From RYN-230 sp963717125 (lineage in GTDB: Bacteria > Actinomycetota > Actinomycetes > Streptosporangiales > Streptosporangiaceae), in the NCBI GenBank assembly GCA_963717125.1, contig CAVQVG010000017.1, positions 248,001 to 312,000 of the forward strand: a stretch of DNA of 64,000 nucleotides, in the 5' to 3' direction. Both the position numbers and the translations under genes were made by a program. The notes below the pieces were generated by a model. It saw nothing but the letters and a program-made list of their open reading frames with translations. It was not told where the DNA came from and ran no database searches. Numbering within the stretch: the first letter of the stretch is position 1; each line of letters opens with the position of its first letter. This document shows, one piece after another, positions 1 through 9,698 of this stretch.

Positions 1-23
1 ACTGGTCTACCGCCGAACCTGGA

Positions 24-1787
24 TCACAACCTGGTCCTAGGGATCGCTGCTACCCGCGAAGGAAGCACGGCCCCAGGCACGCGTTGCCATTCCTGGGAGT
101 GCGTGATCAGGGCGGGCAGCGCGGCAGGACAGAGGCGGCTGTCACCGCTAGAGAGCCGGAACGCATCGCTGTAAAGCTCCAGCCAGCCGAGCCGCGTCTC
201 GGCGCCTTGCCGGTCGGCGAAGCAGGTCACTTCCCAGTCGCGCAGGAACTTCGCGCGCCCTGCCGTGTCGAGAGCCGCCCAGTGATCGGCCACCTTGATG
301 CCGCTCTCGGCCTCGCGCCACTCGAAAGAGTCCGGCTCGTGGGGCTGGCTGCGCAGCCCGGCGATCTGTGCCTCCGTTTTGTCGAGAGACGCTTTCACGT
401 CCTCGTCGTCGGGATCGTCCGCGAGCAGCTCCCTGCGGCGTTCCGCCGCCCGCTCCAGGCGGGCGATGTCCGCGGCGTGGTCGTCTCCGTGGACGACGCG
501 TTTCTCCAGCAGGACGCGCCCACCCGCCTCGTGGAGGACCAGTGCCTCTATCAGCGGCTCGATCCTGTCCATGCGGATGTTCAGGCCGCATGACTTGCAC
601 GTGTAGTAAGCAGGGTGCTTACGCTCAGCTGGCCGTTCCGGTTCCAGTTCAAGATCTGGCGAGACCTCGCCCAGGAGCGTCTCCATCGTCATATCGAACG
701 CGCCCGAGATCAGCCTGAGCGCCCGCACAGACGGGCGGTGCAGGCCACGCTCTATCTTGTTCAACTGGGAGTCGGAGAGCGTCGTCAGCTCGGCAAGCTG
801 GCGCAGCGATAGGCCGGCCCGCTTGCGCTGTTCGAGAATGAAAGCGCCGAGGGCAGCAAGCTGGTCCTGCGAAGCGAACTGGACTGACTCACGGCGAACC
901 TCGTGCCAGGTCGTATGACGCCGCGAGCCGTACATGCGCACAGCGGTTTCCGGGTTAAACGGCCTGGGGGAGCACGCGCGGCAGAACAGCACGCGATAGA
1001 GCATGTGCCGTGACTGGGCCATCCCCCGGGCGCGGGAGCCGACCTTGATGGCTTCCTGCAGCTGATCCCAGGTCTCCTGGTCGATCAGCGGCTCGTCGGT
1101 GAACCTAACCGGCTGGCCGTCCTTGCCGCGCCTGGTGGCGACTACCTGCCCTTTCTTGTAGCCTGGCGTGCCCTTGACGCCGGTCTCGCCTTTCAGCACG
1201 ACGACGTGGCCGAGCAGCAGCGGCGACGTGAGAATCTTGCTGACGGTGGTGGCATTCCACTGGCCACCGCGCGGGGCCGGGATGCCGCGCTCGTTCAGCT
1301 CGCCGGCTATCGCGCTGAACCCCCTGCCCGCGATGCGCTGCTGAATCATCCACTTCGCGATGGGTGCTTCGTCCGGGTCCTGGACCCGCCACCAGCCCTT
1401 TTGGCGGTCAGGTGGCTCAGGGCACCGGCGCTCACCATGGCATATGCAGCGTGGCGAATAGCCATACCCAGGAGTGCCGCCACCCCAGCGGCCTTCATCG
1501 CTCAATCTCTTTGCCGCCTTGCGGCGCCTCGTGGCCATCCTCTCGCGTTCACGCTGTGCGGCGAGAATACGATCTTCAAGCTGCTGGCGCCCGCGTTCGG
1601 TGCTCGTGTCGGTGCCGTCGCTGACATCAATGATGACCTTCCCCAGCGCTGCCATGTCCCGCGCGAACTGGAGGTAGTCGAGCATGTCGCGGCTGAGCCG
1701 GTCCATCTCATCGGCGAGAAAGCCGTCAACCTGCCCGATCTTGTCCGGGGCCAGCCACGGCCCGAGACCGGGGCGCTCTCGCGCCAC
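24..1787 (-). CDS. Large serine recombinase, N-terminally truncated, with an XRE helix-turn-helix inserted in its zinc ribbon
   Basis: Large serine recombinases integrate or excise phages and integrative elements. The 587-residue frame begins in the second half of the catalytic domain (DRLSRD at about 29-34). The region that would hold the catalytic serine is absent, and the frame is closed upstream by a TAG at 1800-1802. The recombinase domain follows (about 100-250). The zinc ribbon should pair two CxxC knuckles. Here CRAC (269-272) and CKSC (397-400) are separated by about 125 residues containing a clear XRE-type HTH (about 308-375, with LSLRQLAELTTLSDSQLNKIERG-like spacing). A coiled coil (about 435-480) follows, as in the family. 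The start given is GTG but may be an artefact of truncation. Probably inactive as a recombinase; family assignment is firm. Confidence 0.8.
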   Translation of the reverse strand: MARERPGLGPWLAPDKIGQVDGFLADEMDRLSRDMLDYLQFARDMAALGKVIIDVSDGTDTSTERGRQQLEDRILAAQRERERMATRRRKAAKRLSDEGRWGGGTPGYGYSPRCICHGERRCPEPPDRQKGWWRVQDPDEAPIAKWMIQQRIAGRGFSAIAGELNERGIPAPRGGQWNATTVSKILTSPLLLGHVVVLKGETGVKGTPGYKKGQVVATRRGKDGQPVRFTDEPLIDQETWDQLQEAIKVGSRARGMAQSRHMLYRVLFCRACSPRPFNPETAVRMYGSRRHTTWHEVRRESVQFASQDQLAALGAFILEQRKRAGLSLRQLAELTTLSDSQLNKIERGLHRPSVRALRLISGAFDMTMETLLGEVSPDLELEPERPAERKHPAYYTCKSCGLNIRMDRIEPLIEALVLHEAGGRVLLEKRVVHGDDHAADIARLERAAERRRELLADDPDDEDVKASLDKTEAQIAGLRSQPHEPDSFEWREAESGIKVADHWAALDTAGRAKFLRDWEVTCFADRQGAETRLGWLELYSDAFRLSSGDSRLCPAALPALITHSQEWQRVPGAVLPSRVAAIPRTRL

Positions 1788-1822
1788 CCGGATACGTGTC
1801 TAAACTTGAGTCATTCCTTGTC

Positions 1823-1852
1823 TTGGACTGTTCGCGTTTATGTCGGTAGGTT
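1823..1852 (+). promoter_or_regulatory. Putative furA promoter, leaderless
   Basis: TTGGAC (1823-1828) and TAGGTT (1847-1852) are spaced 18 bp apart, and the -10 box ends 7 bases before the GTG of the Fur gene. Transcription would start at the start codon, giving a leaderless mRNA as known for mycobacterial furA. No Shine-Dalgarno is present. Predicted by eye only. Confidence 0.5.
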
Positions 1853-1859
1853 TGGCTAC

Positions 1860-2315
1860 GTGACCGCAGGCCAGTCTCCGACCATCGCCGAGGAACTGCG
1901 CGGCGCCGGGTTGCGGGTGACAGCGGCCCGGGTGGCCTTGCTCGAGACCGTCCGGGACGGTGACCATCTCGGCGTCGAGGCGATCGCGTCCGGGGTGCGC
2001 GATCGCGGCGGCCAGGTCTCCCTGCAAGCCGTGTATGAGGCCCTGACCGCGCTCAGCGCGGCCGGACTCATCCGCCGCATCGAACCGGCCGGCAGCCCGG
2101 CCCGGTATGAGGGCCGGCTCAGGGACAACCACCACCATGTCGTGTGCCGATCGTGCGGCGCCGTCGCTGACGTCAACTGCGCGGTCGGCCGGCCGCCCTG
2201 CCTGACCCCGTCCGACGACCACGGCTTCTGGATCGACGAGGCCGAGGTCACCTACTGGGGCCTGTGCCCCGGCTGCTCCCCCGCCCGCACTTCCTGGGCA
2301 CCGAGATCCGCCTAG
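1860..2315 (+). CDS. furA: Fur-family redox/iron regulator (FurA/CatR type)
   Basis: A 151-residue Fur-family repressor with an N-terminal winged helix (about 8-85) and a C-terminal metal-binding dimerisation domain. Visible metal-site features are the HHH run at about 92-94 and two CxxC pairs, CRSC and CPGC, typical of the structural zinc site. It sits 14 bp upstream of katG on the same strand, the classical actinobacterial furA-katG arrangement in which the Fur protein represses itself and katG until peroxide or low iron relieves it. GTG 1860 was chosen because translation from it begins right at the Fur N-terminus and a -10-like box lies 7 bases upstream. The frame is open much further upstream but only as antisense to the recombinase. 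Confidence 0.88.
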   Translation: MTAGQSPTIAEELRGAGLRVTAARVALLETVRDGDHLGVEAIASGVRDRGGQVSLQAVYEALTALSAAGLIRRIEPAGSPARYEGRLRDNHHHVVCRSCGAVADVNCAVGRPPCLTPSDDHGFWIDEAEVTYWGLCPGCSPARTSWAPRSA

Positions 2316-2329
2316 TCCGGAGGGATTCC

Positions 2330-4576
<2,247 letters not shown>

Positions 4577-4605
4577 TCCCAGCATCGGCCGCGGCCTAGC
4601 CATCG

Positions 4606-4651
4606 TGATCAACCGATCGCTGCACCTATAGGTACAGCGATCGGTTGATCA
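4606..4651. terminator. 46-bp near-perfect palindrome after katG, likely bidirectional terminator
   Basis: Two perfect 17-bp arms (4606-4622 and 4635-4651, TGATCAACCGATCGCTG and its complement) flank a 12-base centre whose inner ten bases, ACCTATAGGT, are themselves a palindrome. Only one C/A pair interrupts the symmetry. No T-run follows. It lies between the convergent katG and DinB genes, fitting a shared terminator. Its full dyad symmetry would also suit a protein-binding site. Confidence 0.6.
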
Positions 4652-4662
4652 TTAACGGCGCA

Positions 4663-4706
4663 CGGCCCGGCGCCTGGCCGCGGCCCGGCGCCTGGCCGCG
4701 GCCCGG
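4663..4706. repeat. 18-bp tandem repeat, 2.4 copies
   Basis: CGGCCCGGCGCCTGGCCG occurs at 4663-4680 and 4681-4698, followed by a partial copy to 4706. It lies in the katG/DinB intergenic gap. No function is evident. Confidence 0.75.
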
Positions 4707-4773
4707 AACTGACGCGGGGTTTGCCCGGGGCGGGGTGGTACTCGCGCGGATTGTCAACGCCGGCCTGGGTTAG

Positions 4774-5307
4774 CTAGCCCATCGACTTGGCGCCGTCCAG
4801 CGACTCGCGGATGATGTCCGCGTGCCCGGCGTGCTGCGCGATCTCGGTCAGCACGTGCAGCAGGACGCGCCGGGCGGACCAGCTAGCGCCGCGCTCGAAC
4901 CAGGGCGCCTCGGGCAGTGGCTGGCTGACGTCCAGGTCGGGCAGCGTGGCCACCACCTCGGTGGTCTCCTGGGCGACCTGCTCGTAGGCCTGCAGCAGCC
5001 CGGCCAGCGTCTCGCCTGCCCCCATCCGGAACCCGGCCACCCAGTCGGTCATGTCGCCCCCGTCCCAGCTCATCGCGGACGGGCCCACCTGGATGAACTG
5101 GATCCAGCGCCGTTCGGTGAGCGTGACGTGCTTGATGATGCCGCCGATGGACAGCTCGCTCGCCGTGGTCCGCCGGTTGGCCTCCTCGTCGGTCAGGTCA
5201 CGGGCGGTGAACCGCAGGAAGTGGCGCTGCTTGGCCAGCGCGGCCAGCAGGTCAGCCCGCTCGCCGGTGACGACGCTCTGCGCCCCGGGTGCGCTGGTCT
5301 CAGACAT
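4774..5307 (-). CDS. DinB family protein (DUF664 type)
   Basis: A 177-residue four-helix-bundle protein of the DinB/DUF664 group, common in actinobacteria. Members use thiols such as mycothiol or are of unknown function. Metal-ligand histidines are visible in GGIIKHVTLTERRW (about residue 56-69) and in the C-terminal HVLTEIAQHAGHAD stretch. ATG 5307 was chosen because the reverse-strand sequence GGAGGGGAG lies just upstream; the longer frame to 5601 lacks DinB-like sequence. It is convergent with katG. The precise substrate is not deducible. Confidence 0.85.
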   Translation of the reverse strand: MSETSAPGAQSVVTGERADLLAALAKQRHFLRFTARDLTDEEANRRTTASELSIGGIIKHVTLTERRWIQFIQVGPSAMSWDGGDMTDWVAGFRMGAGETLAGLLQAYEQVAQETTEVVATLPDLDVSQPLPEAPWFERGASWSARRVLLHVLTEIAQHAGHADIIRESLDGAKSMG

Positions 5308-5515
5308 GGTGGCTCTCCCCTCCGGCCGCTCCGGACCGTCACTCAGCAGGTTACGGCCTGGTGCTGACAGTCCCAGGACGCCGGGTCCCTGGGTCGCGGC
5401 CGATTCAGAGCCAGCGCAGAAGCTCTGCCAACCGCCAGCAGAATGCCCCGGGGCATTGTGTAGCCATAGACGCCGGCGGGACCCCCGCCGGGCCAGAAGA
5501 AATGAGGAGACCGCC

Positions 5516-5854
5516 GTGACCGGCACCGTGATCGCCAGCTTCCCCATCATCGCCCTGATCGTCCTGGGCATCGTCGGGGTGCCGTTGTGGATCACCTTCA
5601 AGCACCCGCACCGGCACCCGGACTACGCCGAGGCCCGCGCCTACTTCCGGGCCAAGGCCGCGGCCGAGCCGCACGTCAGCGAGTTCGTGCCGGCCACCCC
5701 GGTGGCCGCGGTGGACGGGCTGACCGTGGCCCGGCGGCACCTGGCCCCGTACCGGGTGGTGCCCGGCCGCCGGCACGCGGCCGAGCCGGCCGTGCGGACG
5801 CACCCAGCGCGCACCCGGACCGGGCAGCCCGCCGACGCCAGCGAAACCCAGTAG
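5516..5854 (+). CDS. Small protein with one N-terminal membrane segment, function unknown
   Basis: A 112-residue protein with a hydrophobic stretch at about 5-27 (IIALIVLGIVGVPLWITF), then a basic, proline-rich, probably cytoplasmic tail ending in low-complexity HPARTRTGQP sequence. The GTG start at 5516 is supported by GAGGAGA 6 bases upstream. I do not recognise a family. A strong hairpin terminator follows, consistent with a genuine monocistronic gene. Confidence 0.6.
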   Translation: MTGTVIASFPIIALIVLGIVGVPLWITFKHPHRHPDYAEARAYFRAKAAAEPHVSEFVPATPVAAVDGLTVARRHLAPYRVVPGRRHAAEPAVRTHPARTRTGQPADASETQ

Positions 5855-5885
5855 CAGCGCCACCCAGGCGCCACCCAGGCGCCAC

Positions 5886-5920
5886 CGAGGCGGCGAGAAC
5901 CACTGGTTCTCGCCGCCTCG
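5886..5920. terminator. Perfect 17-bp hairpin terminator
   Basis: Arms 5886-5902 and 5904-5920 (CGAGGCGGCGAGAACCA and its complement) form a perfect inverted repeat with a one-base centre, followed by a T/C-rich TTCTCGTTCC. Three direct 11-bp repeats (GCGCCACCCAG type, 5857-5889) run into its left arm. It separates the small membrane-protein gene from the HAD gene. Confidence 0.7.
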
Positions 5921-5946
5921 TTCTCGTTCCTCGTACCATCGGGTAT

Positions 5947-6603
5947 GTGCTGCGTGGCGTGATAACTGACTGGGGCGGCGTGCTGACCGGCCCGCTGCTG
6001 GACACGGTGCGGGCCTGGATCGCCGCCGACGACGTCGACTTCGACAGCTACGCCGCGGTGATGCGGCCGTGGGTAACCGGCGCCTACCAGACGGCCGGCG
6101 ACGTCAACCCGATCCACGCGCTGGAGCTCGGCGAGTGCACCGACGCGGAGTTCGAGCGGTTGCTCGCGGCGGAGCTCGTCCGCCGTGACGGCACGCCGGT
6201 GCCCGCCGCCGGGCTGCTGGACCGGATGTTCGCCGCGACGCAGCTCAGCCAGCCCATGCTCGAACTGCTCCGGCAGCTGCGCGCGGCCGGGGTGCGCACC
6301 GCGCTGCTGTCCAACTCGTGGGGCGTCACCGGCTACCCGAGCCACCTGTTCCCGGAACTGTTCGACGCGGTGGTCATCTCGGCCGAGGTCGGCATGCGCA
6401 AGCCGGAGGAGCGCATCTTCCGGCACGCCGCGCAGCTGCTCGGGCTGGCCCCCGAGGAGTGCGTGTTCGTGGACGACCTCGAAGCCAACGTGCTGGCCGC
6501 GGAGGCGCTCGGGATGACCGGCGTCTGGCACACCGACCCGGCGGAAACCGTGACCCGGCTTGGTGAGCTGGTTGGGCTGCCCACCCGGGACACGCTGCCC
6601 TAG
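5947..6603 (+). CDS. HAD-superfamily hydrolase (subfamily IA)
   Basis: A 218-residue haloacid-dehalogenase-fold hydrolase, probably a phosphatase of unknown substrate. Motif I is ITDWGGVL near the N-terminus (nucleophile D, with W-G-G replacing the usual second Asp, common in this subgroup). Motif II is LLSNS, motif III the lysine in GMRKPEE, and motif IV VFVDD. GTG 5947 has TACCAT 7 bases upstream and no Shine-Dalgarno, suggesting a leaderless transcript; GTG 5959 is an alternative. The vsr gene starts 10 bp downstream. Confidence 0.82.
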   Translation: MLRGVITDWGGVLTGPLLDTVRAWIAADDVDFDSYAAVMRPWVTGAYQTAGDVNPIHALELGECTDAEFERLLAAELVRRDGTPVPAAGLLDRMFAATQLSQPMLELLRQLRAAGVRTALLSNSWGVTGYPSHLFPELFDAVVISAEVGMRKPEERIFRHAAQLLGLAPEECVFVDDLEANVLAAEALGMTGVWHTDPAETVTRLGELVGLPTRDTLP

Positions 6604-6612
6604 CCTTAGCCA

Positions 6613-7068
6613 GTGGCTGACTATCCGAGCCCGTCCAGCCCGGGACGCTCGGCGAACATGCGGGCCATCCGGCGCACCGGCACCAAGCCGGAACTCGCCC
6701 TGCGCAGCGCGCTGCACCGGCAGGGCTACCGGTTCCGCAAGGACTACCGGCTCGACCTGGCGGACGGCGCCCGGGTCCGGCCGGACATCGCGTTCACCGC
6801 GCGCCGGGTGGCCGTGTTCGTGGACGGCTGCTTCTGGCACGTCTGCCCGGAACACGGCCGCGACCCGGCGGTCAACGAGTGGTACTGGGCGCCCAAGCTG
6901 CGCCGCAACATCGAGCGGGACCGGGCGGCGGACGCCGCGCTGGCCGCGGCCGGCTGGCAGGTGGTCCGGGTGTGGGAACATGAGCCGCTGGACGCGGCGA
7001 TCGCTGCCGTGGTGACGGTTCTGGGTGGCAGACTTGCCCGCAGGGAAGCCCCGGACAGCACGGGCTGA
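6613..7068 (+). CDS. vsr: Very-short-patch-repair endonuclease (Vsr family)
   Basis: A 151-residue Vsr-family nuclease, which nicks next to T:G mismatches arising from deamination of 5-methylcytosine. The conserved core runs PDIAF (D58), then GCFWH (H76), then H81, matching the catalytic Asp and two His of E. coli Vsr. The N-terminal MRAIRRTGTKPE segment is also family-typical. No cytosine methyltransferase is encoded nearby, so it is an orphan here. The GTG start lies 6 bases after TAGCCT, which overlaps the stop of the HAD gene, so a leaderless promoter is possible. Confidence 0.88.
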   Translation: MADYPSPSSPGRSANMRAIRRTGTKPELALRSALHRQGYRFRKDYRLDLADGARVRPDIAFTARRVAVFVDGCFWHVCPEHGRDPAVNEWYWAPKLRRNIERDRAADAALAAAGWQVVRVWEHEPLDAAIAAVVTVLGGRLARREAPDSTG

Positions 7069-7095
7069 CCGCAGAGCATCATCGGGGACAACATC

Positions 7096-7593
7096 ATGCG
7101 CGTCTACCTGCCGGCCACGGTCGCCATGCTCGACTCGGTGCTGCGCGACGCCGAAGTAGGCCCGGCACCGCTCCGGGCGTTCGCGGTCACCCCCGCGCTG
7201 CGCGAGTCGTACGCCACCGGCGACCTGGAAGAACTCGAGTACGTCGCGATGCTGCACGCGGCCCGGGCGTCGCTGCGGCTGCTGCTGGCCGATCCCGGCG
7301 CCCCGCGCCGCCGCGTCGTGCTGGCCGCCGACGTGCCGGATGAGCAGGTGGACGCCAAGGGCGGCTTCGACGAGCCGACCCTGGTCCTGGTGGCCGCGCC
7401 AGTCCCGCTGGCCCGGGTGGCGGCCGGGCACGTCGACGACCTGGTCGCGGTGGCCGACGTCGGGGCCGCGGCGGCCGCGCTGCCCGCGGCCGAGGCCGGC
7501 GACGACGACGCCCAGTTCCTGGTGGACAGCGCGGAAGGGCACGAGCTGCTCTGGTACGCCACCCAGGAACTCCGCTACGTCGAGGAGGAGTAA
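7096..7593 (+). CDS. Conserved actinobacterial protein (DUF6912 type)
   Basis: A 165-residue soluble, acidic protein beginning MRVYLPATVAML and containing AFAVTPALRE, a pattern I associate with DUF6912 proteins found across actinobacteria. No catalytic motif is evident and the function is unknown. The ATG at 7096 has only a weak GGGG upstream. The frame is closed by tandem Glu codons and TAA. Confidence 0.75.
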   Translation: MRVYLPATVAMLDSVLRDAEVGPAPLRAFAVTPALRESYATGDLEELEYVAMLHAARASLRLLLADPGAPRRRVVLAADVPDEQVDAKGGFDEPTLVLVAAPVPLARVAAGHVDDLVAVADVGAAAAALPAAEAGDDDAQFLVDSAEGHELLWYATQELRYVEEE

Positions 7594-7637
7594 CACCCCG
7601 CCCGCACCAACCCCGGGCATCCGCAGGCCCTGGTGAG

Positions 7638-7661
7638 TTAGTTTAACCTAGGTTAAGCTAA
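7638..7661. promoter_or_regulatory. Operator-like palindrome overlapping the padR promoter
   Basis: A 24-bp dyad, TTAG-T-TTAACCTAGGTTAA-G-CTAA, has a perfect 14-bp core (7643-7656) and one mismatched pair. It ends 4 bases before the GTG of the PadR gene and covers its likely -10 box (TAAGCT, 7654-7659), so autorepression is expected. The overlapping TAGGTTA-A-GCTAACC (7649-7663) also resembles a DtxR/IdeR iron box (14 of 19 positions by my count). Confidence 0.6.
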
Positions 7662-7665
7662 CCCC

Positions 7666-8187
7666 GTGTACTTTGACATACTCATGCTGCGGGTGCTCGG
7701 CGACCAGCCGCGGCACGGGTACGAGATCAAAAAGCAGGTCGAGCGGATCCTGGGCGGCCGGTCGATCAACAACAACGTGCTCTACCCGGCGCTGCACCGG
7801 TACGAGGAGCAGGGCGCGATCGAGCGGGTGGCCGCCGAGGCCGGCCCGGGCCGCCCGCCGCGGCACGTGTACCGGCTCACCGACACCGGCCACGACCTGT
7901 TCCAGTCGATGATCCGCGACGCGGACCCGGCGCTGCTCGCCGACGACAACGAGTTCCAGGTGCGGGTGTCGTTCTTCGCCGACGTGCCGCCAGCAGACCG
8001 GCTCCGGATCGTCGCGGTGCGCCGGGACATCGTCCAGGCCCAGATCGACCACCTGGACTCGCTGCGGCCGGACGCCCAGGCCGAGCCGTGGGGGCTGCGG
8101 GTGATGGACTTCCACCGCGACAACGCACGCCGGGAGCTCTCCTGGCTGGACGAGATCGCCGCGGCGGCGGGCGGAGACGCACCGTGA
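7666..8187 (+). CDS. PadR-family transcriptional regulator
   Basis: A 173-residue PadR regulator with an N-terminal winged helix (MLRVLGDQPRHGYEIKK; LYPALHRYEEQG) and a C-terminal helical dimerisation region (Vir_C type). PadR proteins usually repress adjacent transporter genes and are released by a small molecule. The adjacent downstream gene is an MFS exporter. The GTG start abuts a palindromic operator, implying self-regulation. A leaderless transcript is likely because -10-like TAAGCT ends 6 bases upstream and no ribosome site is visible. Confidence 0.87.
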   Translation: MYFDILMLRVLGDQPRHGYEIKKQVERILGGRSINNNVLYPALHRYEEQGAIERVAAEAGPGRPPRHVYRLTDTGHDLFQSMIRDADPALLADDNEFQVRVSFFADVPPADRLRIVAVRRDIVQAQIDHLDSLRPDAQAEPWGLRVMDFHRDNARRELSWLDEIAAAAGGDAP

Positions 8188-8272
8188 CCGCCACCCGCGC
8201 CGGGACCGGCCCCGGCGCGGGCCACGGTGCGGGCACGGTGCGGGCCCCGCCCGGACGGGCGTCCCGGAACGC

Positions 8273-9675
8273 GTGCTCCAGGTGGTCCTGCTGGCCGGCC
8301 CGATGCTCTCGATGATCGACTCCTCGGTGGTCAACGTGGCCGTGCCGGTCATCGTGACCGACCTGCACACCACGCTGGCCACCGCGGCCTGGGCGCTGAG
8401 CGGCTACCTGCTCGGCCTGGCCTGCGGGCTGGCCGCCAGCCCGTGGCTGGCCCGCCGGTTCGCCGTCATGCCCACCTACCAGGCCGCCCTGGCCGGCTTC
8501 GTGCTCGCGTCGGCGGCCTGCGCCGTGGTGCCCAGCGTGGGCCTGCTCATCGCGGCCCGGGTGGTGCAGGGCCTGCTCGGCGCGCCGATGGTGCCGCTGG
8601 CCATGGGCCTGCTGCTGGGCCGGGACGGCGCGGCCAAGACGATGCCGCCGAGCGCGGGCATCATGCTGTTCGCCGCGCCCGCCCTCGGACCGGCCCTCGG
8701 CGGCCTGCTCATCGGGGCGTTCGGCTGGCGATCGGTGTTCCTGATCAACGTGCCGATCGGGCTGGCCGCGCTGGCCGGCCTGCGGCTGCTCCGCCGGGCC
8801 CGCGGCGAGCAGCGCGGTGATCCGGCGGCCCGGCTCGACCTGCCCGGCCTCGTGCTGCTCAGCGCGGGCCTGGGCCTGGCCAGCTACGGCGCCAGCCAGG
8901 GCCCCGGGCACGGCTGGCTGTCCGCCGCGTCGGCCCCGGCCTGGCTGGGCGGGCTGGCCCTGATCGGCGGCTACCTGCTCTGGTACCGGAGCAGGCCCGG
9001 CCGTGACCCGGGCCCCGGGCTCGCGGGCCGCCGCCCGCGGTCAACCTGAGCGTGCTCGGCTCGCCGCGCCGGGCGCTCGCCCTGGCCCTGGCCTGCGTGG
9101 CCAGCGTGGTGCTGTTCTCCGTGCTGTTCCTGGCCCCGGTCTACCTGCAGGACATCCAGCACCGGACGACCGCCGTCACCGGGCTGGCGCTGCTGCCGCA
9201 GGGCGTGGTCATGGGCCTGGCCAGCTGGCTGGGCAGCGTTCTGGTCGAGCGCGGCCGGGCCCGCCCGGCGATCATCGTGGGCAGCGTCGTCGGCGGGCTG
9301 GCCCTGCTCGCCGTGGCCACCCTGGGCATGCTGCTGCTCGGCCCGGACACCCCGGTCTGGGCCAGCGCCGCGCTGTTCTGCGGCCGCGGCGTGGCGCTCG
9401 GGCTGACCGTCCAGCCCCTGGTCATGGAGCTGGTAGAGGATCTGCCCGCGGATAAACTGCCGGACGCCAACACCCTGTTCAGCATTACCGAACGCCTGTC
9501 CGGTTCCTTCGGCATCGCGCTGCTGGCTACGTATTACGCGCAGCGGGTCAAGATCACCGGCGTGCCGGTCGCGGCGTTCCACGACTGCGCGGTGCTGCTG
9601 GCCGCGGCCGCCGCGGCGGGCGCGCTGGCCGCCCTGGGCCTGCGGCGTGGCACGATGGGCACACCGCCAGATTGA
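8273..9675 (+). pseudogene. MFS drug exporter (DHA2/EmrB type), split by a frameshift
   Basis: A multi-helix major-facilitator exporter encoded in two frames: 8273-9049 (258 residues, beginning MLQVVLLAGPMLSMIDSSVVN) and 9052-9675 (207 residues). The first frame runs ...GLAGRRP and then into a stop. In the next frame the homologous continuation AVNLSVLGSPRRALA appears a few bases earlier, so one indel near 9030 in a GC-rich run breaks the gene. Together the pieces give about 468 residues, normal for the family. The break falls in a cytoplasmic loop. The gene follows padR directly and is presumably its target. Sequencing error or true pseudogene cannot be separated here. Confidence 0.8.
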
Positions 9676-9698
9676 GACCTTGTTCCAGGGAGATCCTC

